64,000 nucleotides of DNA from Loktanella sp. M215 (lineage in GTDB: Bacteria > Pseudomonadota > Alphaproteobacteria > Rhodobacterales > Rhodobacteraceae): NCBI RefSeq assembly GCF_021735925.1, contig NZ_WMEA01000001.1, forward strand, positions 2,882,001 to 2,946,000, written 5' to 3'. Positions 17,827 through 25,302 of the stretch are shown here, piece by piece. The notes under the pieces were generated by a model that had not been told where the DNA came from, did not search any database, and saw nothing but the letters and a program-made list of their open reading frames with translations. Numbering within the stretch: the first letter of the stretch is position 1; every line of letters begins with the position of its first letter. The position numbers and the translations under genes are program-made.

Positions 17827-19011
17827 TCAGGTCAGCAGCTTCATTGCGGCACCGATGCCCGACAGGGTCATCGGCTGCATGCGGTCGGCACCGAAGATCT
17901 GCTGGATCATGTGGACCGACTGCGTATGGGCCCAAAAGCGTTCGGGCAGGGGATTGATCCAGACGTGGTTGGGCCACTGGTCGCGGGCGCGGGCGAGCCA
18001 TGTGGACCCGGCCTCGGCGTTCCAGTGCTCGTTCGCACCACCGGGGGCCGCGACCTCGTAGGGCGACATGCTGGCGTCGCCCACGAAGATGCATTTGTAG
18101 TCGCTGCCGTACTTGCGCAGCACGTCCCATGTCGGAGTCTGTGCATTCCAGCGGCGACGGTTGTCGGTCCAGACGCCTTCGTAGAGGCAGTTGTGGAAGT
18201 AGTAATGCTGCATGTGCTTGAACTCGGCGCGGGCGGCGCTGAACAGCTCCTCCACCACCTTGACGTGCGGGTCCATGCTGCCGCCGATGTCCAGAAACAG
18301 CAGCACCTTGACTGCGTTGCGCCGTTCCGGCCGGGTCTGCACGTCAAGGTAGCCGTGCTCGGCGGTCTTTCGGATCGTCCCGTCGAGGTCCAACTCCTCT
18401 GCCGCACCGTCGCGCGCCCATTTGCGCAGACGTTTCAGCGCCACCTTGATGTTGCGGGTGCCCAGATCGACGGTGTCGTCCAGATCGCGGAATTCACGCT
18501 TGTCCCAGACCTTGACCGCGCGCTGGTGGCGGGACTCGGATTGTCCGATCCGCACACCTTCGGGATTGTAGCCATAGGCCCCAAAGGGCGAGGTGCCCGC
18601 CGTGCCGACCCATTTGCTGCCGCCCTGATGGCGGCCCTTCTGTTCGGCCAGGCGCTGCTTCAGCCGCTCCATCAACGCCTCGAACCCGCCAGAGGCTGCG
18701 ATTTCGGCTTTCTCGGCCTCGGTCAGGTGCTTTTCGGCCAGCTTTTCCAGCCAGTCGGCGGGAATGTCGACGGCGTCCAGCACCTCTTGGTCCGGAATGC
18801 TTTCCAGCCCTGCGAAACTGGCGGCAAAGGCGCGGTCGTAGCGGTCGATGTGACGCTCGTCCTTGACCATGATCGTGCGGCCAAGGTGATAGAAGGCGTC
18901 GACGTCATAGGTCGCAAGACCCGCCCGCATGCCTTCGAGGAAGGCGAGGAATTCGCGGATCGACACCGGCACGCCGTGCTGGCGCAGGGTATCGAAGAAC
19001 CGCAGGAACAT
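17827..19011 (-). CDS. CoxE-like VWA-domain protein
   Basis: A 394-residue soluble protein. The N-terminal 100 residues are helical (FLRFFDTLRQHGVPVSIREF), followed by a low-complexity linker and a C-terminal von Willebrand A domain of the CoxE type. The metal-ion-dependent adhesion site is VLLFLDIGGSMDPHVK (D241-x-G-x-S245). CoxE-like VWA proteins act with MoxR AAA+ ATPases as metal-cofactor insertion or assembly chaperones; the MoxR gene is in the same block about 2 kb upstream on the same strand. Only four bases separate it from the small membrane protein upstream. The client is unknown. Confidence 0.87.
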   Translation of the reverse strand: MFLRFFDTLRQHGVPVSIREFLAFLEGMRAGLATYDVDAFYHLGRTIMVKDERHIDRYDRAFAASFAGLESIPDQEVLDAVDIPADWLEKLAEKHLTEAEKAEIAASGGFEALMERLKQRLAEQKGRHQGGSKWVGTAGTSPFGAYGYNPEGVRIGQSESRHQRAVKVWDKREFRDLDDTVDLGTRNIKVALKRLRKWARDGAAEELDLDGTIRKTAEHGYLDVQTRPERRNAVKVLLFLDIGGSMDPHVKVVEELFSAARAEFKHMQHYYFHNCLYEGVWTDNRRRWNAQTPTWDVLRKYGSDYKCIFVGDASMSPYEVAAPGGANEHWNAEAGSTWLARARDQWPNHVWINPLPERFWAHTQSVHMIQQIFGADRMQPMTLSGIGAAMKLLT

Positions 19012-19015
19012 CCCC

Positions 19016-19189
19016 TCAGACCACCGCGGCGCGCTGGATGTAGACCAGCACGAACAGGCCGACGATCGCGACGATCACGCCGCAGGCTGCCCCCCATTGC
19101 AACATGTCGAGCACGCGGCCGCCCCGCATCCGGGCGCGGACCGCACCGATCAGTGCGCCAAGGACGAAGCCGCCGAGGGGAAGGATCAT
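19016..19189 (-). CDS. Small two-span membrane protein
   Basis: A 57-residue protein with a first hydrophobic segment (MILPLGGFVLGALIGAV), a basic loop with RARMRGGR and a second strong membrane span (GVIVAIVGLFVLVYI). The codons are continuous on the - strand from ATG at 19189 to TGA at 19016. It lies 15 bases after the DUF2927 gene and four bases before the VWA gene, so it is almost certainly translated as part of the same operon. I recognise no domain; it could be a membrane tether for the neighbouring VWA protein. Confidence 0.72.
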   Translation of the reverse strand: MILPLGGFVLGALIGAVRARMRGGRVLDMLQWGAACGVIVAIVGLFVLVYIQRAAVV

Positions 19190-19204
19190 GGCAGGGGGCC
19201 GCTT

Positions 19205-20554
19205 TCAGTAGGGGCGCAACCCTTTGACCTCGGCCATGCGGGCGCGCACGTTATCATCACTGCCAAAGCCGTATCGCGCCCATCCCAGACTGTCCACCCG
19301 CACCGCCTCGGCCGCGATCTTGTTGCCCTGCATGTCCAGCGCCTCGGCCTTGAACATCATCAGGGTCGCCATCAGGGCGGCGTTCTGATGGCGGGCCGCG
19401 ACCGGGATTGCCTGATCGGCCAGACGGATCGTCGTCATGGCGTCACCCGCCGACAGGGAAAAGGCGGCCTTCTGCACCGCGATATGCGCCGCATGGATCT
19501 CCATCAGCGGCGAGGCGGAATAGATCGCATCCGCCGTATCGAAGGCCGCCAGCGCCGCTGCTGAATCATAGCCCACCTGCAGACGTCCCAGCGCGTAGTA
19601 AGAGAATCCTTCGCGCGGTCCGCCCCAGCGGAACTGATGCGCGATCCGCACCGCCCGGATCACGGCGTCGCGCCGTGCGGCGGGGCTGGACCCGCTGGTC
19701 AGCGCCGTCTCGATCGCGGTGATCCAGTCGCGCGAGGTGTCGGGAAAGACGCCATAGCCGCTGCGCTCGCCGCGCGGGTTGAGCCGCGCGAGCAGCGGGC
19801 CGATGACTTCGGCGGCGTCGTGCCGGCTCATGCCGTTGTGCATTTCGGGCGCATAGATCGCGCGTAGCATCAGCATGTCGAACCCGGTCAGCACCGCGTG
19901 GATGTTGTCGTCGTTGAAGACCGAATCCGGCAGGCGGTAAAGGTCGTTCAGCGGACCCAGCGACTGGGCCAGCTCCTCGTGCAGGCAATCGCGGATTTCT
20001 TGCGGGGCGGCGTCGCCGGGGATGAAGATCGTGGCGGTGTCACGCACCGTCAGGGTGGACCAGTCCACCGCAGGTGACTTGCGCATCTTCAGGTATTCGG
20101 GCCAGTCGCGCACGCGCGGCACTGTAAAGCAGGCGGCCTGCGGCACGGCGCGTTGCAGCGCCTTCTGCGGCACCGCCTCGACCGTGATGTTCGCGGGGCC
20201 GCTGACGCGAGTGATCTCGATCCCGGCCTCGCTGCGCAGACGCGCCAGCAGGGCGTCCAGATCGGGTGTCAGCGTAGCCGGCGCACCGGGGGCGACGCGC
20301 ACGGTGATCGGTCCCTCAAAGCGGGTCATCGCCGGCAACGCGCGACCGCTTTCAAGGCGGAAGGTAAGATCGAGGAAATCCTGTGCCATTTCCGGGTTGC
20401 TGCGGGTAACCGGCACGACGGTGGTATCGGCAAAGCCGCGCATCGCAGGCAGACTGTTGGAGTTGGTGGCAGCCCGCGTGGGCGGTGTCGCCACGGGGGC
20501 CGGCGCACAGGACGCCAGACAGGCGGCAACGACCAGGGCGCTGACGCGGTTCAT
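19205..20554 (-). CDS. DUF2927 lipoprotein
   Basis: A 449-residue predicted lipoprotein. The signal peptide (VSALVVAACLASC) ends in an LASC lipobox with Cys at residue 16. The domain that follows has the DUF2927 pattern, including a CLHEELAQSLGPLNDL segment that resembles the HExx(H/Q) helix of a metallopeptidase, then NDDNIHAVL and a long helical, TPR-like C-terminus. The ATG at 20554 is preferred over the upstream in-frame start at 20596 because the signal peptide begins there. The HEE motif makes a zinc peptidase plausible but unproven. It lies between the MoxR and VWA genes on the same strand. Confidence 0.78.
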   Translation of the reverse strand: MNRVSALVVAACLASCAPAPVATPPTRAATNSNSLPAMRGFADTTVVPVTRSNPEMAQDFLDLTFRLESGRALPAMTRFEGPITVRVAPGAPATLTPDLDALLARLRSEAGIEITRVSGPANITVEAVPQKALQRAVPQAACFTVPRVRDWPEYLKMRKSPAVDWSTLTVRDTATIFIPGDAAPQEIRDCLHEELAQSLGPLNDLYRLPDSVFNDDNIHAVLTGFDMLMLRAIYAPEMHNGMSRHDAAEVIGPLLARLNPRGERSGYGVFPDTSRDWITAIETALTSGSSPAARRDAVIRAVRIAHQFRWGGPREGFSYYALGRLQVGYDSAAALAAFDTADAIYSASPLMEIHAAHIAVQKAAFSLSAGDAMTTIRLADQAIPVAARHQNAALMATLMMFKAEALDMQGNKIAAEAVRVDSLGWARYGFGSDDNVRARMAEVKGLRPY

Positions 20555-20688
20555 GACCGCACCGGTTTGCGCCGCACGGCGCTGCTGCAAAAACAAACGA
20601 TCCGGTCAGGTTGAACTGCCGACGCCACCCGGTCCTGAACAAGACGGGGCGATTTACGGTGGACGACTGACATGGGTGCCTTGGTCAA
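20551..20688 (-). CDS. Possible 45-residue leader ORF upstream of the DUF2927 gene
   Basis: On the - strand a TTG at 20688 is preceded by AAAAGGAG with a seven-base spacing (AGGAG at 20700-20696). It opens a 45-codon frame whose TGA overlaps the ATG of the lipoprotein gene (ATGA). An internal ATG is at 20673. The peptide is basic and has a CFC motif close to its end (RIVCFCSSAVRRKPVRS). The strong ribosome-binding site and stop-start coupling argue for translation, for example as a regulatory leader peptide. No homology is known to me, and chance cannot be excluded at this length. Confidence 0.35.
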   Translation of the reverse strand: MTKAPMSVVHRKSPRLVQDRVASAVQPDRIVCFCSSAVRRKPVRS

Positions 20689-20904
20689 GACGGCTCTCCT
20701 TTTGAATGTCCTGACCCATGTGCCGCAGGACTTCGACGCGATCTGGACCCCATTAAGGCAATCTTAAGGTGTATCGACCGAACGACATGCGCCGCAGAAT
20801 CACCCGGCGCGGCGACAGCTAACGACGCGCGAACCTATCGCGGCGAGGGGCATCCGCCAGCGCGCCGCGCTTTGCCGTTAGGCGTTGCAAGGAAGGCGCG
20901 GTCG

Positions 20905-20934
20905 TTTGTGGGACACCAGTGAGCGTCCCACAAG
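20905..20934. terminator. Hairpin after moxR; rest of the 20555-20943 gap
   Basis: A perfect nine-base stem (TTGTGGGAC at 20906-20914 and GTCCCACAA at 20925-20933) with a 10-base loop lies just beyond the moxR stop. It lacks a T run on either strand, so termination is uncertain. The remaining 389-base gap between moxR and the DUF2927 gene holds the possible 45-codon leader ORF and an AT-richer stretch near 20750-20770 that could carry a promoter; I see no other gene. Confidence 0.4.
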
Positions 20935-20943
20935 ATGTGGCCC

Positions 20944-21789
20944 TTACCGCTGCGACCGCGCCATGAAGGCCAGACGCTCGAACAGGTGCACGTCCTGTTC
21001 ATTCTTCAGCAGCGCACCGTGCAGGCGGGGCAGGGACGTCTTGCCGTCGCGCCGCAGGTCCTCGGGACTCAGATCATCGGCCAGCAGCAGTTTCAGCCAG
21101 TCCAGCACTTCGGAGGTCGAGGGCTTTTTCTTCAACCCCGCCGTGTCGCGCAGCTCGTAGAACTGGGTTAGCGCGGTGGTCAGGAGCGCATCCTTGATGC
21201 CCGGATGGTGGACCGCCACGATTCGGCGCATCGTGTCCATGTCGGGAAAGCGGATGTAATGGAAAAAGCAGCGCCGCAAAAAGGCATCCGGCAGCTCTTT
21301 TTCGTTGTTCGAGGTAATGATGACGATAGGTCGCACCGCGGCGCGCACGGTCTCTCCTGTCTCGTAGACGTGGAACTCCATCCGGTCGAGCTCTTGCAGC
21401 AGGTCGTTGGGAAACTCGATGTCGGCCTTGTCGATCTCGTCGATCAGCAGGACAGAGCGCTCGGCGGCCGTAAACGCCTGCCACAGCTTGCCGCGCTTGA
21501 TGTAATTCGCCACGTCGTTGACCCGCGCGTCGCCTAGCTGGCTGTCGCGCAACCGGCTGACGGCGTCGTATTCATAAAGCCCCTGTTGCGCCCGCGTCGT
21601 CGACTTGATGTGCCATTCGATCATCGGCATCGCCAGCGCCGCACTCACCTGCCGGGCCAGTTCGGTCTTGCCGGTGCCCGGCTCTCCCTTGACAAGCAGG
21701 GGGCGTTCCAGCGTGATCGCGGCGTTGACGGCCATGGTCAGATCATCGGTCGCGACATAGGCGTCCGTGCCGGTAAAAGTGGTGGTCAT
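20944..21789 (-). CDS. MoxR-family AAA+ ATPase
   Basis: A 281-residue AAA+ ATPase of the MoxR type. Walker A is VKGEPGTGKTELARQV (GEPGTGKT at residues 35-42), Walker B is VLLIDEIDKADIEFP, and sensor 1 is IVIITSNNEKELPDAFLRR. MoxR proteins act as chaperones that activate or insert cofactors into client complexes together with VWA-domain proteins. A CoxE-like VWA gene lies in the same - strand block, separated by the DUF2927 lipoprotein and a small membrane protein. It is divergent from dksA, with about 215 bases between the start codons. Confidence 0.93.
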   Translation of the reverse strand: MTTTFTGTDAYVATDDLTMAVNAAITLERPLLVKGEPGTGKTELARQVSAALAMPMIEWHIKSTTRAQQGLYEYDAVSRLRDSQLGDARVNDVANYIKRGKLWQAFTAAERSVLLIDEIDKADIEFPNDLLQELDRMEFHVYETGETVRAAVRPIVIITSNNEKELPDAFLRRCFFHYIRFPDMDTMRRIVAVHHPGIKDALLTTALTQFYELRDTAGLKKKPSTSEVLDWLKLLLADDLSPEDLRRDGKTSLPRLHGALLKNEQDVHLFERLAFMARSQR

Positions 21790-22005
21790 GCGTCATCTCC
21801 TGTCGTTTGCGCGCAGGGTGTGGCCATGACCTGCCAAGGGCAAGGGGAAACAACGTTAGAACCAGATAAGCAAAGGTTAAAATCCGTTTGTTTATGGGGG
21901 TGACAGCCTCGCCCTATGGGGGTAAACGTCCGCCAATCTAAGGGAGACCGCCAGATGTCCGGGGATACTGCTTTGAAGATGACTGGCACACATGGGGAAC
22001 GCGAT

Positions 22006-22428
22006 ATGAAAGCTGAAGCTTTTCTGCCGGACGACTACCGCCCTGCCGAAGACGAGCCGTTCATGAACGAGCGGCAGATCGAATACTTCCGACGCAAGCT
22101 TTTGACCTGGAAGGCCGATCTGCTGGAAGACAGCCGCGACACCGTCGCCGGCATGAAGGACCAGACCCGCAACATTCCCGACGTGGCCGACCGTGCCAGT
22201 GAGGAAACCGACCGGTCGATCGAGCTGCGCACCCGCGACCGCCAGCGCAAGCTGGTCAGCAAGATCGACGCCGCCCTGCGCCGCATCGACGAGGGCGAGT
22301 TCGGCTATTGCGTCATCTCGGGCGAGCCGATCAGCCTCAAGCGGCTGGACGCGCGTCCCATCGCCACCATGACGCTGGAGGCGCAGGAGCGTCACGAGCG
22401 GCGCGAGAAGGTGCATCGCGACGACTGA
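22006..22428 (+). CDS. dksA: RNA polymerase-binding transcription factor DksA (single-Cys type)
   Basis: A 140-residue DksA. It enters the RNA polymerase secondary channel and, with ppGpp, represses rRNA and activates amino acid promoters. The coiled-coil tip motif DxxDxA is present as DVADRA (residues 59-64). The zinc-finger region has only one Cys (GYCVISGEPI, Cys 102) in place of the four in E. coli DksA; a reduced-Cys DksA is known from Rhodobacter. The ATG at 22006 follows GGGGA at 21994-21998 and matches the usual family start MKAE; an upstream in-frame start at 21916 would add 30 unrelated residues. A monooxygenase gene begins one base after the stop. Confidence 0.94.
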   Translation: MKAEAFLPDDYRPAEDEPFMNERQIEYFRRKLLTWKADLLEDSRDTVAGMKDQTRNIPDVADRASEETDRSIELRTRDRQRKLVSKIDAALRRIDEGEFGYCVISGEPISLKRLDARPIATMTLEAQERHERREKVHRDD

Positions 22429-22429
22429 C

Positions 22430-23530
22430 ATGATCGCAAGGTCACAGGTCGCCGTCATCGGTAGCGGCATCGGCGGACTTGCCACAGCGCTGGCCCTTGC
22501 AATGCAAGGTGCCAGCGTTCGCGTTTTCGAACAGGCCCCCCGTATTGCAGAGGTCGGCGCCGGCCTGCAGATCACGCCCAACGGTGCCCGCGTGCTGGAC
22601 TGGCTTGGCCTGGGCGATGCCTTGGATGCCAAGGGGTTACGCGCCGAAGCTGTGGTGCCGATGGACGGCCTGACCGGCCGCGCGGTGACCCGGTTCGACC
22701 TGTCGCGGCAATCACCGCCTTACCGCTTTGTCGCGCGACCCGACCTGATCGACATGCTGGCCACCGCCTGCCGCCACCGCGGAGTGGAGATCGTGCTGGA
22801 TCACCGGGCAGAGGCCCTGCCAGAGGCCGATCTGGTGGTCGGGGCTGACGGCATCCGGTCCGTGACGCGCGGCCTGCTGAACGGTGACGCCACGCCGCAG
22901 TTTACCGGTCAGGTCGCATGGCGTGCGACGATTGCCAGTGCGGCCCCGCCAGAGGCGCGGATCTGGATGCTGCCGCGCCGCCATATCGTGACCTACCCCT
23001 TGTCCAGTGGCCTGCTGAACATCGTGGCGGTGCAGGAACGCAGCGCCTGGGCCGACGAAGGCTGGCACCACGCCGACGATCCGGCACACCTGCGCGACGC
23101 TTTCCCCGATGCCTGCGGTGCCTTGCAGAAGCTGTTGATGCAGGTGGAACACCCGCATCTGTGGGGCCTGTTCCAGCATCCCGTGGCCCCGGTCTGGGTG
23201 ACGGACCGAGTCGCGCTTGTTGGGGATGCGGCGCATCCGACGCTGCCGTTTCTGGCGCAGGGTGCGAACCTCGCGCTGGAGGATGCAGCCGTTCTTGCGC
23301 GTCAGCTGGCGCTGCACGGTCTGGCGGACGGTCTGCCGCGCTATCAGGCGGCGCGGCGCGCCCGCGTGACCCGCGCGATTGCCGCGGCCAGCGCCAATGC
23401 GGCGAATTATCACTTAGGGGGACCGCGGCGGGTTGCGGCACATCTGGGGCTGCGGGCCTTGGGTCGGATCGCACCCGACGCCTTCATCGGGCGGATGAAC
23501 TGGCTGTATGGTTTCGATGCCACGGCCTAG
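22430..23530 (+). CDS. FAD-dependent aromatic-ring monooxygenase (UbiH/salicylate hydroxylase-like)
   Basis: A 366-residue class A flavoprotein hydroxylase. The Rossmann dinucleotide motif is VAVIGSGIGGLATALALA (GxGxxG), the DG motif is LVVGADGIRSVTRG, and the ribityl-binding GD motif is VALVGDAAHPTLPFLAQGAN. This is the layout of salicylate 1-hydroxylase and 3-hydroxybenzoate hydroxylase relatives; the substrate is not predictable here. The ATG lies one base after the dksA stop (TGACATG), so it may be co-transcribed. Its stop shares the CTAG at 23527-23530 with the convergent exported-protein gene. Confidence 0.88.
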   Translation: MIARSQVAVIGSGIGGLATALALAMQGASVRVFEQAPRIAEVGAGLQITPNGARVLDWLGLGDALDAKGLRAEAVVPMDGLTGRAVTRFDLSRQSPPYRFVARPDLIDMLATACRHRGVEIVLDHRAEALPEADLVVGADGIRSVTRGLLNGDATPQFTGQVAWRATIASAAPPEARIWMLPRRHIVTYPLSSGLLNIVAVQERSAWADEGWHHADDPAHLRDAFPDACGALQKLLMQVEHPHLWGLFQHPVAPVWVTDRVALVGDAAHPTLPFLAQGANLALEDAAVLARQLALHGLADGLPRYQAARRARVTRAIAAASANAANYHLGGPRRVAAHLGLRALGRIAPDAFIGRMNWLYGFDATA

Positions 23531-23889
23531 GGCCAGTTGCGTCCTGCCTGCGCCGTCACGTTTTCCAGCACTTCCAGCGTGACGTAGTCGACGCGGAACA
23601 CGTCGCGGCCGATCCGGAAATAGACCCAGCCGTCCTGAGCCGGCGGCAAGCCGTACCACGTCGCGTCCATGACCATGGAATAGGTGCCGCGTTCCAGTGT
23701 ATCACCCACCGCGACCAGTGGGGGTGGCGGCGCCGGGGCCTTGATCGTCTTTGCGCCCGACTGGCCGAGGCCGAAGGCGCCGCCGCAGCCCGCACCGGTG
23801 ATCGCCATCGCGCATTGCGCTGACGTCGAGACCGGCATGATCACCAAAGCCAGCGCCGCCAACAGGTTATGGGGCAGTCTTTGCGTCAC
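23527..23889 (-). CDS. Small exported RcnB-like protein
   Basis: A 120-residue protein with an N-terminal signal peptide (NLLAALALVIMPVSTSAQ, likely cleaved after SAQ). The mature part has Cys near the start, a Pro-rich linker (APAPPPPL) and a C-terminal segment WYGLPPAQDGWVYFRIGRDV followed by FRVDYVTLEVLENV. The LPP...G(W/Y)...G.D...VD...G.V order resembles the RcnB-like family of periplasmic proteins. RcnB itself affects nickel/cobalt homeostasis, but no metal role is shown here. Its start overlaps the xth stop (ATGA), so it is translated with xth. Confidence 0.62.
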   Translation of the reverse strand: MTQRLPHNLLAALALVIMPVSTSAQCAMAITGAGCGGAFGLGQSGAKTIKAPAPPPPLVAVGDTLERGTYSMVMDATWYGLPPAQDGWVYFRIGRDVFRVDYVTLEVLENVTAQAGRNWP

Positions 23890-24665
23890 GCTGCAAGATC
23901 GATCCAGACGGGCACGTGATCGCTGGGTTTTTCGCGACCGCGCACTTCGGATTCGATGGAACAGTCGCGCAGCAAATCAGCGCATTGCGGCGTCAGCAGC
24001 AGATGGTCGATGCGGATGCCGTCGTTCTTGTCCCAGGCCCCGGCCTGATAATCCCAAAAGGAATAATGGCCCGGTCCGCTGGTGCGGCTGCGGAACGCCT
24101 CGGTGAACCCAAGGTTCACGATTCGCCGGAACGCCGCACGACTGTCGGGGCGAAACAGTGCATCCTCGCGCCAGGCGTCGGGGCGGGCGGCATCCTCTGA
24201 CTGGGGAATGATGTTGTAGTCGCCGGCCATCAGCGCCGGCATCTCGTCGGCCAGCAGCGCCTTGGCGCGCGCGTGCAGACGGTCCATCCAAGCGAGCTTA
24301 TAGTCGAACTTCGGGCCGGGTGCGGGGTTGCCGTTGGGCAGGTAAAGACAGCACAGGCGCACGGCCGTTTCGCCCACGACCGTCGCCTCGATCCAGCGGG
24401 CCTGTTCGTCGGCATCGTCGCCGGGCAGGCCGCGGGTCACATCCTCAAGCGGGAGTTTCGACAGGATCGCAACCCCGTTGAACCCTTTTTGCCCATGGGT
24501 TTCAACGTTGTAGCCAAGGTCTTCGATGATCTGTCTGGGAAAGCCGTCGTCGACGGATTTAATTTCCTGCAACAGCGCCACATCCGGGGCGCTGTCCTGC
24601 AGCCATTGGGTCAGGCCTTCGATCCGGGCCTTGACGCCGTTGATGTTGAACGTCGCAATCTTCAT
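23886..24665 (-). CDS. xth: Exodeoxyribonuclease III
   Basis: A 259-residue AP endonuclease/3'-5' exonuclease of the ExoIII family that acts in base excision repair. Motifs are MKIATFNINGVKARI (1-15), LLQEIKSVDDGFPRQ (catalytic Glu), LMAGDYNIIPQSEDA (active-site Asp and Asn), RIDHLLLTPQ and the C-terminal SDHVPVWIDL with the catalytic His. Length is normal. It overlaps the downstream exported-protein gene by four bases. Confidence 0.96.
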   Translation of the reverse strand: MKIATFNINGVKARIEGLTQWLQDSAPDVALLQEIKSVDDGFPRQIIEDLGYNVETHGQKGFNGVAILSKLPLEDVTRGLPGDDADEQARWIEATVVGETAVRLCCLYLPNGNPAPGPKFDYKLAWMDRLHARAKALLADEMPALMAGDYNIIPQSEDAARPDAWREDALFRPDSRAAFRRIVNLGFTEAFRSRTSGPGHYSFWDYQAGAWDKNDGIRIDHLLLTPQCADLLRDCSIESEVRGREKPSDHVPVWIDLAA

Positions 24666-24717
24666 GAACCACCCCTATTTGCGGCCACGCTATGCGGGCG
24701 CGCCGGGCGGCACAAGG

Positions 24718-24831
24718 TCAGCGGTCGTCGCGCCGGACCCGCACGGGGACGCGCACCGGCTGGTCCGCCATCTGACCGGCGGCCACGGCAGCGATACCGG
24801 CAAGGATGGTGATGGCGATGATGACAGTCAT
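24718..24831 (-). CDS. Predicted 37-residue membrane peptide
   Basis: A short frame with ATG at 24831 and TGA at 24718. A GGAG ribosome-binding site lies seven bases upstream of the start. The peptide has one hydrophobic helix (TVIIAITILAGIAAVAAG) and a basic tail (VRVPVRVRRDDR), like many small membrane proteins. It lies between the A-type Fe-S protein gene and xth, all on the - strand. No family recognised; translation is plausible but unproven. Confidence 0.45.
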   Translation of the reverse strand: MTVIIAITILAGIAAVAAGQMADQPVRVPVRVRRDDR

Positions 24832-24906
24832 GGCAGTCTCCGTCTGGTCAGATTATATTCTAGCAACGGCGTCTGAGGAAAGATAGTTCCACGATGCCGC
24901 ATCACA

Positions 24907-25233
24907 TCAGATTGAAAAGGACGTCCCGCAGCCGCAGGACGAGGTGGCGTTCGGATTCTCGATCACGAAGCGGGCGCCGATCAGCTCTTCTGAAAAGTCG
25001 ATGACCGCCGAGGCGAGAAAGGGCAGGGACACGGAATCAATCACGACGGTCTCGCCTTCGGCCTCCAGCTTCAGGTCGTCGGCCTTGGGGTCGTCCAGCG
25101 CGATTTCGTACTGAAATCCCGAACAGCCGCCACCTTCGACCGCGATCCGCAGGGCCTTGCCTTGCGCGGCTGCACCGATCTCGGCCAGGCGGCCAAAGGC
25201 GCGGGGGGTGACGGTGGGGGGCAGGGTCAGCAT
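24907..25233 (-). CDS. erpA: A-type Fe-S carrier protein (ErpA/IscA family)
   Basis: A 108-residue HesB/IscA-type protein that carries Fe-S clusters to target apoproteins. The three conserved cysteines are present: GGGCSGFQYEI (about residue 37) and SSCGCGTSFSI at the C-terminus (Cys 100 and 102). The middle part (VVIDSVSLPFLASAVIDF) is characteristic. Whether it is functionally ErpA or IscA cannot be settled from the sequence; I use erpA because Rhodobacteraceae copies next to dgt are usually annotated so. It is divergent from dgt. Confidence 0.88.
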   Translation of the reverse strand: MLTLPPTVTPRAFGRLAEIGAAAQGKALRIAVEGGGCSGFQYEIALDDPKADDLKLEAEGETVVIDSVSLPFLASAVIDFSEELIGARFVIENPNATSSCGCGTSFSI

Positions 25234-25302
25234 CTTGCACCTATCGGTTGCGGGTTGATTTCAATATAGGAAGCCGAACCGCAGGTCACAAGCAGGCAAG
25301 AC

